In this document: positions 8,516 to 17,715 of the stretch, piece after piece
Layout of the letters: every line of letters starts with the position of its first letter
Numbering within the stretch: the stretch's first letter is position 1
Assembly: GCA_024220525.1 (NCBI GenBank)
Contig: JAMYWO010000072.1
Location: 1-25,830, forward strand
Length of the DNA stretch: 25,830 nucleotides
Origin: Cochliopodium minus
Lineage: Eukaryota > Discosea > Himatismenida > Cochliopodiidae
Direction of reading: 5' to 3'
Program-made: the position numbers and the translations under genes
The notes under the pieces: generated by a model
What the model saw: only the letters and a program-made list of their open reading frames with translations
The model's database searches: none
What the model was told of the DNA's origin: nothing

Positions 8516-9982
8516 GTGGCCATGACGATGACCGGATACAGCCTCGGAGACCTCTTCCCCGAGATTTTCGAGGCTGAGGCCGCAAGCCAGCAAGTGCATG
8601 GCGTCGCCTTCGACAGCCGCAAGGTGACCGGCGACGATGTCTTCGTCGCGCTGGCCGGGGCCAAGGCCGATGGCGCGCGCTTCATCATGGATGCGGTCGG
8701 GCATGGCGCGGTCGCGATCGTCTCGGGTGGTCCGCGTCCGGCCGACCTACCGGCGGGCGTCGCCTTCGCGCAGGTGGACGATCCCCGCCTGGCGCTGGCG
8801 CTCGCCGCAGCGAAGATCCATCCGCGCCAGCCCAGGACCATCGTCGCGGTGACCGGCACCAGCGGCAAATCCTCGGTGGCGGATTTCACGCGGCAGATCT
8901 TCCAGGCGCTCGGCCATGAGGCGGCCAGCGTCGGCACGATCGGCGTCGTGACCGCCAAGGGCGCCGATTACGGCTCGCTGACGACGCCGGACCCGCTCTC
9001 GCTGCACGCCTCGTTCGACAAGCTCGCGGGCGAGGGCGTCACGCATCTTGCGATGGAAGCGTCATCGCACGGGCTCGACCAGCGCCGCCTCGACGGCGTG
9101 CGGCTCAGCGCCGGCGCCTTCCTCAATCTCGGCCGCGACCATCTCGACTATCATCCCAGCGTCGAGGACTACCTTGCCGCGAAGCTGCGGCTCTGGGAGC
9201 TGCTGCCAGATGGTGCGCCGGTCGTGATCAACCGCGACGAGCCCTATGCGGGGGAGGCGGCCGAGGCCGCTTCCAAGGCCGGGCACCCGATCATCGGCAT
9301 CGGCCGCAAGGGCGAGACGCTGACGCTGCTCGCCAACGAGCGCGACGGCTTCTCGCAGCGGCTGACCGTCGGCTTCGACGGGCAGGAGCTTTCCGTCGCG
9401 CTGCCGCTGGTCGGCGATTTCATGGCGGGCAATGCGCTGGTGGCGGCCGGGCTCGCGATCGCGACCGGCGAGGACAAGGCTCGATCGCTTCAGGCGATTG
9501 CCGGCTTGAAGGGCGTCGCCGGGCGTCTCGAGCGTGTCGGCGAGGCCAGTGGCGGGCTCGTCGTCGTTGATTACGCCCATAAGCCCGATGCGCTCGCGGC
9601 CGTGCTGACGACACTCAGGCCCTATGCGACCGGGAGGCTGATCTGCGTTTTCGGCTGCGGCGGCGACCGCGACAAGGGCAAGCGCCCGCTGATGGGCGCG
9701 ATCGCAGCCGAGAAGGCCGATATCGCCATCGTCACCGACGACAATCCGCGCAGCGAGGACCCGGCGACGATCCGGGCCGAGATCATGGCGGCTTCGCCCA
9801 AGCTCCAGGAGATCGGCGATCGCGAGGAAGCGATCAACGCTGCCGTCAAAATGCTCAAGCCTGGGGATTTGCTGGTCGTGGCCGGAAAAGGCCATGAATC
9901 CGGCCAGATCATAGGCGACCGGACGCTGCCCTTCTCGGACCATGACGTGGTCCGCAAGGCGCTATCGGAGATGACGAAATGA
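8516..9982 (+). CDS. murE: MurE, UDP-MurNAc-L-Ala-D-Glu:meso-diaminopimelate ligase
   Basis: Cytoplasmic ATP-dependent ligase that adds the third residue of the peptidoglycan stem peptide. The frame opens at GTG 8516, with ATG at 8522 also possible, and stops with TGA at 9980-9982 (488 residues, normal for the family). Seen: the N-terminal UDP-MurNAc-binding part with FDSRKVTGDDVFVAL, the Mur-ligase P-loop VTGTSGKSS at about residues 112-120, TTPDPLSLH, the central MEASSHGLDQRR motif, and DNPRSEDP near residue 408. Known: the DNPR motif marks meso-diaminopimelate specificity, typical of Gram-negative bacteria, as opposed to lysine. A further conserved GKGHE lies near the C-terminus. Its stop overlaps the murF start (ATGA at 9979-9982), indicating translational coupling. 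Confidence 0.95.
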   Translation: MAMTMTGYSLGDLFPEIFEAEAASQQVHGVAFDSRKVTGDDVFVALAGAKADGARFIMDAVGHGAVAIVSGGPRPADLPAGVAFAQVDDPRLALALAAAKIHPRQPRTIVAVTGTSGKSSVADFTRQIFQALGHEAASVGTIGVVTAKGADYGSLTTPDPLSLHASFDKLAGEGVTHLAMEASSHGLDQRRLDGVRLSAGAFLNLGRDHLDYHPSVEDYLAAKLRLWELLPDGAPVVINRDEPYAGEAAEAASKAGHPIIGIGRKGETLTLLANERDGFSQRLTVGFDGQELSVALPLVGDFMAGNALVAAGLAIATGEDKARSLQAIAGLKGVAGRLERVGEASGGLVVVDYAHKPDALAAVLTTLRPYATGRLICVFGCGGDRDKGKRPLMGAIAAEKADIAIVTDDNPRSEDPATIRAEIMAASPKLQEIGDREEAINAAVKMLKPGDLLVVAGKGHESGQIIGDRTLPFSDHDVVRKALSEMTK

Positions 9983-10238
9983 GCGCCCCGCTCTGGACCG
10001 GAGACAAGCTGATCGCGGCGCTCGGCGCGCGGCCCGAGGGCGCCGTGCCGCCGGTCGTGACCGGCGCCTCGATCGATACGCGTACGCTGGAGCCGGGCGA
10101 CGTCTTCTTCGCCATCACCGGCGAGGCGCGCAACGGGCATGATTTCGTCAAGGGCGCGCTCGACAAGGGCGCGGCGCTCGCGGTGATCGACGAGGCGCAT
10201 GCGGCTCAGTTCGAAGGTGTCGGCGCGCTTGCCGTCGT
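9979..10238 (+). CDS. murF: MurF N-terminal fragment (UDP-MurNAc-tripeptide:D-Ala-D-Ala ligase)
   Basis: The first 86 or so residues of MurF: LWTGDKLIAALGAR, then GASIDTRTLEPGDVFFAI, GHDFVKGALDKGAA, VIDEAHAAQ, GALAVV. This is the UDP-precursor-binding N-terminal domain, with the SIDTR-x-GDVFFA signature shared by MurE and MurF. The ATP-binding and C-terminal domains should follow but do not: at the N base (10239) the sequence changes to something that is not MurF in any frame. The start overlaps the murE stop as ATGA. The fragment is therefore cut by an assembly join, not by a natural end. Confidence 0.85.
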
Positions 10239-10239
10239 N
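10239..10239. other. ambiguous base at a join
   Basis: A single N separates murF from a 77-nt GC-rich scrap of a different gene. It probably marks where two bacterial pieces were placed end to end. Confidence 0.7.
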
Positions 10240-10316
10240 ATGGCGAGCACTGGCTGCTGGTCGGCGCAACGGTCTTTGCAGCGCTTGTCGGCATCGTCAC
10301 CTTCGGCTCGCTCGCC
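10240..10316 (+). other. GC-rich scrap of a second bacterial gene (membrane helix)
   Basis: From 10242 one frame reads GEHWLLVGATVFAALVGIV and then TFGSLA, a typical hydrophobic membrane helix, before the composition drops into TTTTTA repeats. This is not MurF, nor the start of MraY that would normally follow murF. Gene identity is unknown. Confidence 0.45.
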
Positions 10317-10420
10317 ATTTTATTTTTATTTTTTATTTTTTATTTTTTATTTTATTTTTAATATTATTTTTAATATTATTATTATTTTTTATTTTTTATT
10401 ATCATTTTTATTTTTTATTT
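10317..10420. repeat. TTTTTA tract at the bacterial/eukaryotic edge
   Basis: Simple T-rich repeat between the last GC-rich base and the first exon of the cysteine-rich gene. It is the likely bridge of the misjoin, since the same repeat type occurs all over the window. Confidence 0.7.
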
Positions 10421-10425
10421 TAAAG

Positions 10426-13400
10426 TGAATGCCAATGTAGTACGAACACAGACTATTCACTTTGTGTGAGAGGGTATTGTCAAGATGAAACAAGCCAAAC
10501 AAGTGCGGACTGTGTTTTGAATACTTCAACTGAAAATTCTTTTAAACAATGGGATCCTACTCTCAATGCTTGTGTTTACCAATTTCCTTTTCAATCTATT
10601 TGTGAAGAGTAAATATTCAAATATTTAGAATTTTAATTTTTATTATTTTATTTTTATTATTTTATTTTATTTTTTATTAAAAATTTAGAATTTTTTATTT
10701 TTATTTTTTGATTTTTATTTTTTTTGATTTTTTTTTTTTAATCTATCAGAAATGGAGGAAAGTGGGTTGGCGGAAAACATTGGAAAACCAAGAATAATAC
10801 CCAATTTACTATCAATTCTCAATCAGATTGTGAAAATTTGAACATATGCTCTGTTAACAAAAAGATACAAATAGGAAACTGCGATACTTCTTCTAATTGC
10901 ATCGGAAGGTGAATAAAAATTTAATTTTTGTTTAAATTTATTTATTTTAATGGTAATTTAGATGTCCGAAGTGTGAAAGTTTATATGTAAGTTATTTTAT
11001 TCATTTTTTTTGATATTAACTTATTTTAATTGAATTTATTCTAATGTTTTATTTCATTTTGTTAATTTGTTAAACTTTAATAAAATTTAAGAATAATTTT
11101 ACAAAAATTAAAGAAATATTTTATTGAATTTATTTTAATAATAATTAATTTTTTATTCATTTATTTTTTTGAATTTCATATTAATATTTTATTAAATTTA
11201 ATTTATTTTTTATTAAATTTAATATTTAATACTGTTGATTATTATTGAATATTTTCTCAATAAATATTTTTTTTAAAAAAGGTTCCAGAACATGGAGTTT
11301 GTATTTCAAACACAATAAACGACAAGGGAGATTGTTTGAACAATGAAGGAAGTTGGCAAACAGAAGATGAAGTGTGCATTTTCAATTATTTCAACGAAAG
11401 CAGCTGTACGACGAAAGGGGGAAAGTGGGAGACTTGTTCTGGAATGTCTTATTCTACTTGTGATTCTTGTTTCAACGAAATGGGAAATTGTCCCGTCAAA
11501 TCTCTTCATTCCCTTGGTTGTCATTGGAATGGAAACAGTAAAAAAAAAAAATAAAAAATTTAAAATTACAAAATAAAAAATAAAATAAAAAATAAAATAA
11601 AAAATATTTTTTAAAAAAACTTTTCACATTGGCACAAATGAAAAAATAAAAATAATATTAAAAAAGATTTGGAAAAAAAAACAATTTCAATTAAAAGTTA
11701 ATTAAATAAAAAATAACTTTTCAAACACAAACAAAATAAAAATTAAAATAATTTTTTTAAAAAAAAATACCCTTCAAATAATAATTTAAAAACTTTTTCT
11801 TTCTTTAGGTGAATGCGAGCAAAGTTTGAGTGCAAGTCAATGTGTACAGAATGAGTATTGTAGTGGAATGGAATCTTACCCTTCTTGCGCCTATCTCACC
11901 AGCAGTATTGATCGTAAGAAAAATTAACGTGTGATTTAAAAATTTTTAAAAATTTTTTTTCTAAAAAAGCATTTGGTAAAATAATTTTCTTGAATTATTT
12001 ATTTTTTCATTTTTTTAATTATTCATTTTTTTGAATTTTTTATTTTCAATTTTTTGAATTTTTTGAATTTTTTTTAATTTTTATTTTTTATTTTTTTTTT
12101 TTTTATTTAATTTTTAATTTTTATTTTTTTAATTTTCTTGAATTATTTTTTATTTTTTATTTTTTGTTTTATTTTTATTTCTTATTTCTTATTTCTTTTT
12201 TATTTTTTTATTTATTCATTTTTTATTTTATTTCTTATTTTTTTTTAAAAAGGTTGTCCAATTTGTACCTACTCTTTGAAAACACCATTCAGAGATGGAT
12301 ACCAAAATGTGGCATATTTAAATGATTCTTACGGAAATTTGACATCAGTAGATTCCCAATCTGGGGAATTCGCTGTCACACTAGATTTTTATTCCATCTA
12401 TGGTTGTCTAACCACTTCCGTTAAAAAGCCTCAATGTTTGGCAAATGGTGGAAGGTTACAAAAAAAAATTTAAATTTTTTTTTGACATTTTGTTATTTTT
12501 GTTTTTTTTTTAATAATTTTTTTAATTATTTTAAATTTATTATTTTTAATGATTTTTTTATTTTTTTTTAAAAGAATTTTTTTGTTATTTGTATTTTATT
12601 TTTTAAAAATTTTTTTAAAATTAATTATTTTAATTATTTTTTTAATTATTTTTTTAATTATTTTTTGCAGATGGATAGATCCTTTTTTCACAAACTCAAG
12701 TTGCAACGGGGTTTATTCATGTTCCGAACCTCTTTCAAATAATAACTGTAATAAATCTCCCAACAATTTTGGTGAACTTTAAATATTAATTTCTTCATCA
12801 AATCAAATCAGGTATTTATAATTATGATCTCAAGCTAGCAACGTAAATATTTTTTTTTTAAAAAAAATTTCCTCATTTAAAATCATTTTTCATTTTAAAA
12901 AAAATCAACAGACTTGATAGAGCAACTAATAAGGTTTATTTTTTTTTTTAATTTATTTCATAAAAAAATAAATTTTTTTTTTAATTTTATTTTTTTATTT
13001 TTTTTGAAAGACAAAAGCAGAGTGCGAAGATTGTGGAGGAACATATGTAAACAATTACTATTACCACTATTTTTTCATCATTCCATTTTCAACTTTTTTT
13101 AGAAATCAACATTTACTTGGAAAAAATCACAAATGATTGCTGCAACAAAATTCAAAACAGTTTGGAAAACAGGTTTCAAAAATTAAATAAAAAAATTTAA
13201 TTAAATAAAAAATAATAAAATATATGAAAAAAATATGTAATAATCAATATTTTAATGAAATAATTGATTTACATTATTTTTTTAAAAAACAGATGCATGG
13301 GAACAAATAAACACTTTTATTCCTTTTGTTTCTCCAGATGGGTTGAGTAGTACCTTGTTGAAATTTTTGTTTGTACATCCTCAACTTTCCATTCTTTCAG

Positions 13401-14570
13401 CAATACGTAAAATTAAAAAAAAAAAATTTTTTATTATTTTTTTATTTTAAATTATTTTTAAATTATTTTTAATTTATTTTTAATTTATTTTTAATAAATT
13501 ATTATTTAAAATTATTTAAATTTTTTAAAATCAATTATTTTTTATTTTATTTTATTTTTATTTTATTCTTTTTGATTTAGAATGCGAAGCATCACCAATT
13601 TACAGTACAGCGGGAGTTTACTATTGTGATTGTAATACAAAATCTAAATCAGGAACATGTTTCCCAAAAATACAAAGTAGTTTGCTTGGAAGCCAATTAT
13701 TTTGTAGAGGTAAATTTTAATTTTTATTTTTTTTAAATATTTTTTAATATTAAAAAATTTTTTTTTTAAATAACATTTTCTTAGGAGAAAATATAACTAT
13801 TAGATTAGGAATTTCTAATTTAATTTTTAATGAAAAATCTGTTTCTTCATCAGTTTATTGCGTAAAAAAAAATTATTTTAATTTCTAAATTAATAATTTT
13901 TTTTTTTATTTTTCTAGACTGAAGTTCAAATCAATTCCACTGGAGTCACTCAATTCAAAAATTCTGATGTGATAGGAAGGTAAATTAAATTTTTTATTTT
14001 TATTTTTATTTTTCATTTTTTATTTTTTATTTTTTATTTTTTATTTTTTAATATTTTTTTTATTTTTTTTATTTTTTTTAATTGTATTTTATTAACTCTT
14101 TTTTTTTTTTTTTATTAGTGCCTCCCCTTCATTTGTGCAAGTGGACACAGGAGAATTTCGAAGATAGGAGTGATTCTCCTCACCATAATCAATTTCATGT
14201 GTTTGGGATTCACTTTGATAGGCATTTACAAAATATCTACTTTCGGATGGACATTGTTTGACAGGTAAACTAAATAATAATTAATTAATTATCATTTATT
14301 TTATTTTTTAAATTTTTTTTTTTTAAATTTTTTTTTTTATTATTTGTTTTTTTAATTATTATTAATTAAAGTATCTTTTTGTTCACACCTCCCTTCTTTT
14401 ACGTGTTAATCTCGTTCATCATAGCCAACGTGGAGGGAGACTGGAAGGACAGAAACAAAGACATCAACAAAATGAAAGAATACAAAGTTGTTCTCCTTCA
14501 ACGTTACTGCGACAACAAAATAAGAGAACTTCAAACTGTAAATAAAAAAATAAAAAATAATGAAAAATAA
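10426..14570 (+). CDS. cysteine-rich extracellular protein with C-terminal membrane helices, 17 exons, 5' end missing
   Basis: Family not recognised. In-phase exons: 10426-10608, 10750-10908, 10962-10986, 11282-11537, 11809-11913, 12253-12454, 12671-12771, 12812-12842, 12912-12933, 13011-13046, 13103-13172, 13293-13406, 13581-13709, 13785-13861, 13918-13979, 14119-14264, 14372-14570. The first starts in mid-frame, so the N-terminus, with any signal peptide, is lost at the bacterial join. The ectodomain has dozens of Cys and a recurring Gly-Gly-x-Trp-like motif (EENGGKWVGG, NNEGSWQ, TKGGKWETC, ANGGRWIDP, CGGTY). Near 14160 the frame QVDTGEFR changes to KIGVILLTIINFMCLGF, a membrane helix; a short A run lies at the break. 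A second helix (FLFTPPFFYVLISFIIA) and a charged tail of about 45 residues follow, ending at TAA 14570 or at a donor at 14538. Inferred: a surface receptor or adhesion protein. Confidence 0.65.
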
Positions 14571-14971
14571 ATATTATTATTTTAATTCTTTTTTATTTTT
14601 TCAATTTATTATTTTTATTTTATTTCTTATTTTTTCATTTATTTTTCATTTTTCATTTTTCATTTTTCATTTTTCATTTTTCAATTTTTTATTTTTTATT
14701 TTTTATTATTTTATTTTTATTAGATTTTTATTTTTTATTTTTTATTTTTTATTTCAAATTATTTTTATTTTTTATTTTTTATTTTTTATTTTTTATTTTT
14801 TATTTTTTTTATTTAAATATTTATTTTTTATTTAATAAGGGTTTTTTAAATTTAATTATTTAGTTTTTATTTTNTTTTATTTTTTTATTTTTTTATTTTT
14901 TTATTTTTTTATTTTTTTATTTTTTTATTTTTTTATTTTTTTTATTTTTTTATTTTTTAAAATTAACATAG
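14571..14971. repeat. long T-rich simple repeats containing an N join
   Basis: TTTTTA- and TTTTTCA-like units fill 14580-14820. After the N at 14874 there is a regular 8-nt unit of one A and seven T, to about 14945. No coding sequence. Confidence 0.8.
14874..14874. other. ambiguous base at a probable contig join
   Basis: A single N inside a T-rich repeat, with a different repeat unit on each side. The gene to its left (cysteine-rich protein) and the one to its right (Kelch-like) do not join in phase. Confidence 0.6.
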
Positions 14972-15838
14972 GTTGTATTTATGAAGACTTGTATAAGTTG
15001 GACATAGAAAAGAAGACGTGGTACATGGTAAGCACAGTGGGAGAAGAGAAGCATGTGAAGAAGAGCAAGGAGTACAAATTTATGGTGAATGATTCTCTCT
15101 ATTGTTTCGACTTTGAACTCCTTTCTCAAAACTTTGTCCGTATGTTAGACATGCCAACATTAGAATGGAAGAAGAAAAAAGGTTTTTTTGTCTTAACAAA
15201 TTAATGTTTATAATTATTTTATTAAATTTATTTTTTTGGTTATTTAAAATTTTTATCATTTTTATTCATTAAATTTTTATCATTTTTATTTATTAATTTA
15301 TTTTATGAGTTTTTTTAAAAATTTTGTTTTTTTGTTTTCTTCATTTTTTCATTGTCAATTTATATTATCATTAAAATTTTTTTTTATCAAGGTGATTTAT
15401 CGAAGATAGATTACGACACATTTTACACAGCCCACCAAATGAAAGAGGAGATCATCTTTTTGCAGTTGAACCAGTCCCACCATTTTTTGCAAGTGGACAT
15501 CAAAGAGCTCATCAACACCAAAACTGAAAAAAACAAATCCATCAATTCCTTCACCACCACTTATTTATCCAAAATTCCATCTAATTTTAGCAGCTATAGG
15601 TAAAGGGGTTTTTAAATTTTTTATTTTATTTTTTTAATTTTTTGTTATTAAATATTTATTTTTATTATTTTTTTGTATTTATAATTTAAATTTAATATGG
15701 TTATAATTTAATTTTTTTAATTTTTTTAATTTTTTTTTTCTTGAAAATAGTACATTTTTGTTGATATTTTGTTATATTAAATTATATTTTATCCATTTTT
15801 ATTCTTTTAGCTTCCATCTCCATTTTTTTCATGTTTAG
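14972..15838 (+). CDS. Kelch-like repeat protein fragment, 5' missing
   Basis: Exons 14972-15181, 15392-15599 and from 15811. The first reads CIYEDLYKLDIEKKTW, MVNDSLYCFDF, MLDMPTLEWKKKK. The spacing of YxDLYxLDxxxxxW matches a Kelch beta-propeller blade, with a second degenerate blade after it. The second exon (KIDYDTFYTAHQMKEE, HHFLQVDIKELI) is a less regular region. Known: Kelch propellers are protein-binding platforms. The 5' exons are cut off by the repeat and N to the left. As spliced, the third exon stops early, at TAG 15836-15838. Another frame of the same exon, entered after a run of seven T, continues to 15971 as a Ser/His-rich tail (NNSGGSHHSGKEDMHSDSH). That looks like the genuine C-terminus, so a T-run indel is likely. 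Confidence 0.45.
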
Positions 15839-16115
15839 TCCTACAAAGAAAATAGCAGTTTCTTTTTCCAACAAATTCTCAAACAACAGTGGAGGATCAC
15901 ACCATTCAGGGAAAGAGGACATGCACTCTGATAGCCACAGGAGCATGAACAATCTAAAAGTTTTCATTTAATTGAGTTTTTTCTTTGTTTAATATTTTGC
16001 GCAATTTTTTGAAACTTTTGATTAAAAATATTTATTTTTTCTTTTTTTAAATAAAATTTTTTTTAATTTTAATTTTTTTTTTTCAATTTTGATTTTTTTT
16101 AATTAATGTTTTTTT

Positions 16116-17260
16116 TTATTTTTTATTTTTTTCCAAATTATTGACCAAAACTTCTTTGTGTTCCTTATTTTCTACTTCAAAAAACATTTGATATTTCTCC
16201 TCGTTACCCAACACATTGGGAGCATCTCGGAAAGTAAAGTTGTATCTCACTTGTTTGTCTAGGTTGAGGAATTTGGGTGAAGTTCCCTCGTAAACTTTGT
16301 GCACGCAGTGATTCAACATTCTGTTGGGCCCTCCAAACAATATTACATCTCCACTCTCCAATTTCACTATTAAAATATAAAAAAGAAAAAATTTAAAAAA
16401 AAAAATTTAAAACGAAAATAATGAAGAAAAAATTTTATATTAAAAATTAAAATGAATAAAAATAAAAATAAATGAAAAAAAAAAAACTTAAAATTAAAAT
16501 TTAAAAAAATTAAAATAATTTAAAATATTGAATTTAAAAATATAAAATTTTAAAATGAAATAAATTTAACCAAATTTCTCTTGTTGTCCCACCAGTTTAT
16601 ATCTTTTCAAAAAAAAAATAATTTTAAAGAAATGTTTTTTACAGAAAGTTATGTTACCCAAAATCACAAGTGTTTCCAAGCGAAATAGAAACTACAGGAT
16701 GATCATTGTCTCCATCATTAGGATCTGAATCTACGTTTAAATAAAAAAATAAGTTTTTAAAAAAAAACCTTTAAAAAGAAAACCTTTATGCCAATACATT
16801 CCCTCCTTTTTAGAAAATATAATTTTGGAAAATAAAAAAAATTTTGATTTCTCAATGAAATTTCCCAATAAAAAAAAAAAAAAATTTTTTGTTTATTATC
16901 CCTTACATATCCTTCATAATGCAACAATAACATATGTGTAGGATTACATTCGGGCATCCTTTTATCATGTTTCTTCGCCTCATCGACCAATAACCCACAA
17001 AATCTCTTGAGATCAAGATGGCCCTTGTAATTGGATAAGACATCGTAGATACGCCCTCGAGATATCCCTGAATTGAGTATCTTCATGCCCTCATTCTCTA
17101 TCCAGAACGAATTCTTCGATCCTATCTCTCCTGATCCCGCCTCCTGTGCAAATCTGCACAATGTGATCTGATCCTTTTCATCCAATGCGTTTTTCAAAAC
17201 CACCAATCCGTGTCCGATCACTTCTATCTTTACATTATCCGATATTTTGATTGAATCCAT
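16116..17260 (-). CDS. AlkB-family Fe(II)/2-oxoglutarate dioxygenase, complete
   Basis: Five in-phase exons: 17260-16907, 16805-16784, 16730-16658, 16602-16571, 16366-16116, giving 243 residues from ATG 17260. Known: AlkB enzymes oxidatively remove alkyl groups from DNA or RNA bases. Seen: an N-terminal helical part (GHGLVVLKNAL), the substrate-lid region SGISRGRIYD, then the double-stranded beta-helix: WHKDSD (iron ligands His124 and Asp126), HPVVSISLGNTCDF, LESGDVILFGGPNR, NHCVHKV (third ligand His180) and RYNFTFR (2-oxoglutarate arginines 201 and 207, with the canonical spacing of six). All catalytic residues are present. The overall pattern, SISLGNTCDF with GDVILFGG, is closest to plant and protist AlkB proteins similar to bacterial AlkB and ALKBH1. 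The first iron ligand lies in a 22-nt exon. It lies 455 nt downstream of the Rab21 stop, on the same strand. Confidence 0.88.
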
Positions 17261-17715
17261 TTCTAAGAGAAATTTATTTCTTAAAAAAGTAATTTTAAAA
17301 AATTTTTTTGACCAGTAGTCCCTTTTTTTTTTTTATTTATCCTTTTAACATTTTTTTTTTTTTAATTTTTTTTTTAAATTTACATTTTTACAAGAAAATG
17401 ATGAATTCAGAGAAAAGAAAAAAAAAATAATAAATACAAAACTTCAAGAAAAAGCAATCATCAAATCTTTTCATAACAACAAAAAAAAAGTTTAAAAATA
17501 AAATTAATTGAACATTAAAATACTTTGTTTGAAAACCAATGTTAGAACCTTCAACAAAAAAAAACTTTTTAAAGACAAACAATCAAATTAATAATAAAAA
17601 CTTTTTATTTACTTTACTATTTTTAAGAACAAAAGGAATTATTCTATTATATAAACTAAAATATAATGAAAATTATACTTTTTCTTTTTTATAATTTTGA
17701 AAAAAATTTTTGGTT
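17261..17715. other. intergenic, AT-rich
   Basis: Spacer between the AlkB start and the Rab21 stop, both on the minus strand. It must hold the AlkB promoter and the Rab21 3' end. It contains poly-T and poly-A runs and no convincing gene; no specific motif was identified. Confidence 0.5.

Larger units (their letters stand above)
6672..10316 (+). other. bacterial DNA segment (alphaproteobacterial dcw cluster), probable contamination or misassembly
   Basis: The base composition changes abruptly from AT-rich to strongly GC-rich at about 6668-6672 and back at about 10316. Inside are intron-free, tightly packed genes in the standard division/cell-wall order ftsL-ftsI-murE-murF with ATGA stop/start overlaps, partial at both ends. 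Codon use (third position G/C) and the murE product point to an alphaproteobacterium, possibly a Hyphomicrobiales member such as Bosea. That placement is a judgement from general appearance, not a search. The left edge cuts a eukaryotic exon and the right edge falls directly into a TTTTTA tract. Confidence 0.9.

Noticed and set aside
6629-8704. Very long minus-strand open frame opposite ftsI
   Set aside because: Its product is Arg/Asp/Gly/Ala-rich without domain pattern, and the plus strand carries FtsI with all three active-site motifs. It is a shadow of GC-rich codon use.
6672-10316. Horizontal acquisition of peptidoglycan genes by the protist
   Set aside because: Partial genes at both ends, operon overlaps, no host-like composition, a cut host exon with no continuation on the other side, and an internal join all favour misassembly.
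14560-14835. Open frame of Phe, Ile, Leu and Tyr resembling a membrane protein
   Set aside because: It is simply the translation of TTTTTA repeats. The same applies to frames at 2141-2377 and the end of 22657-23163.
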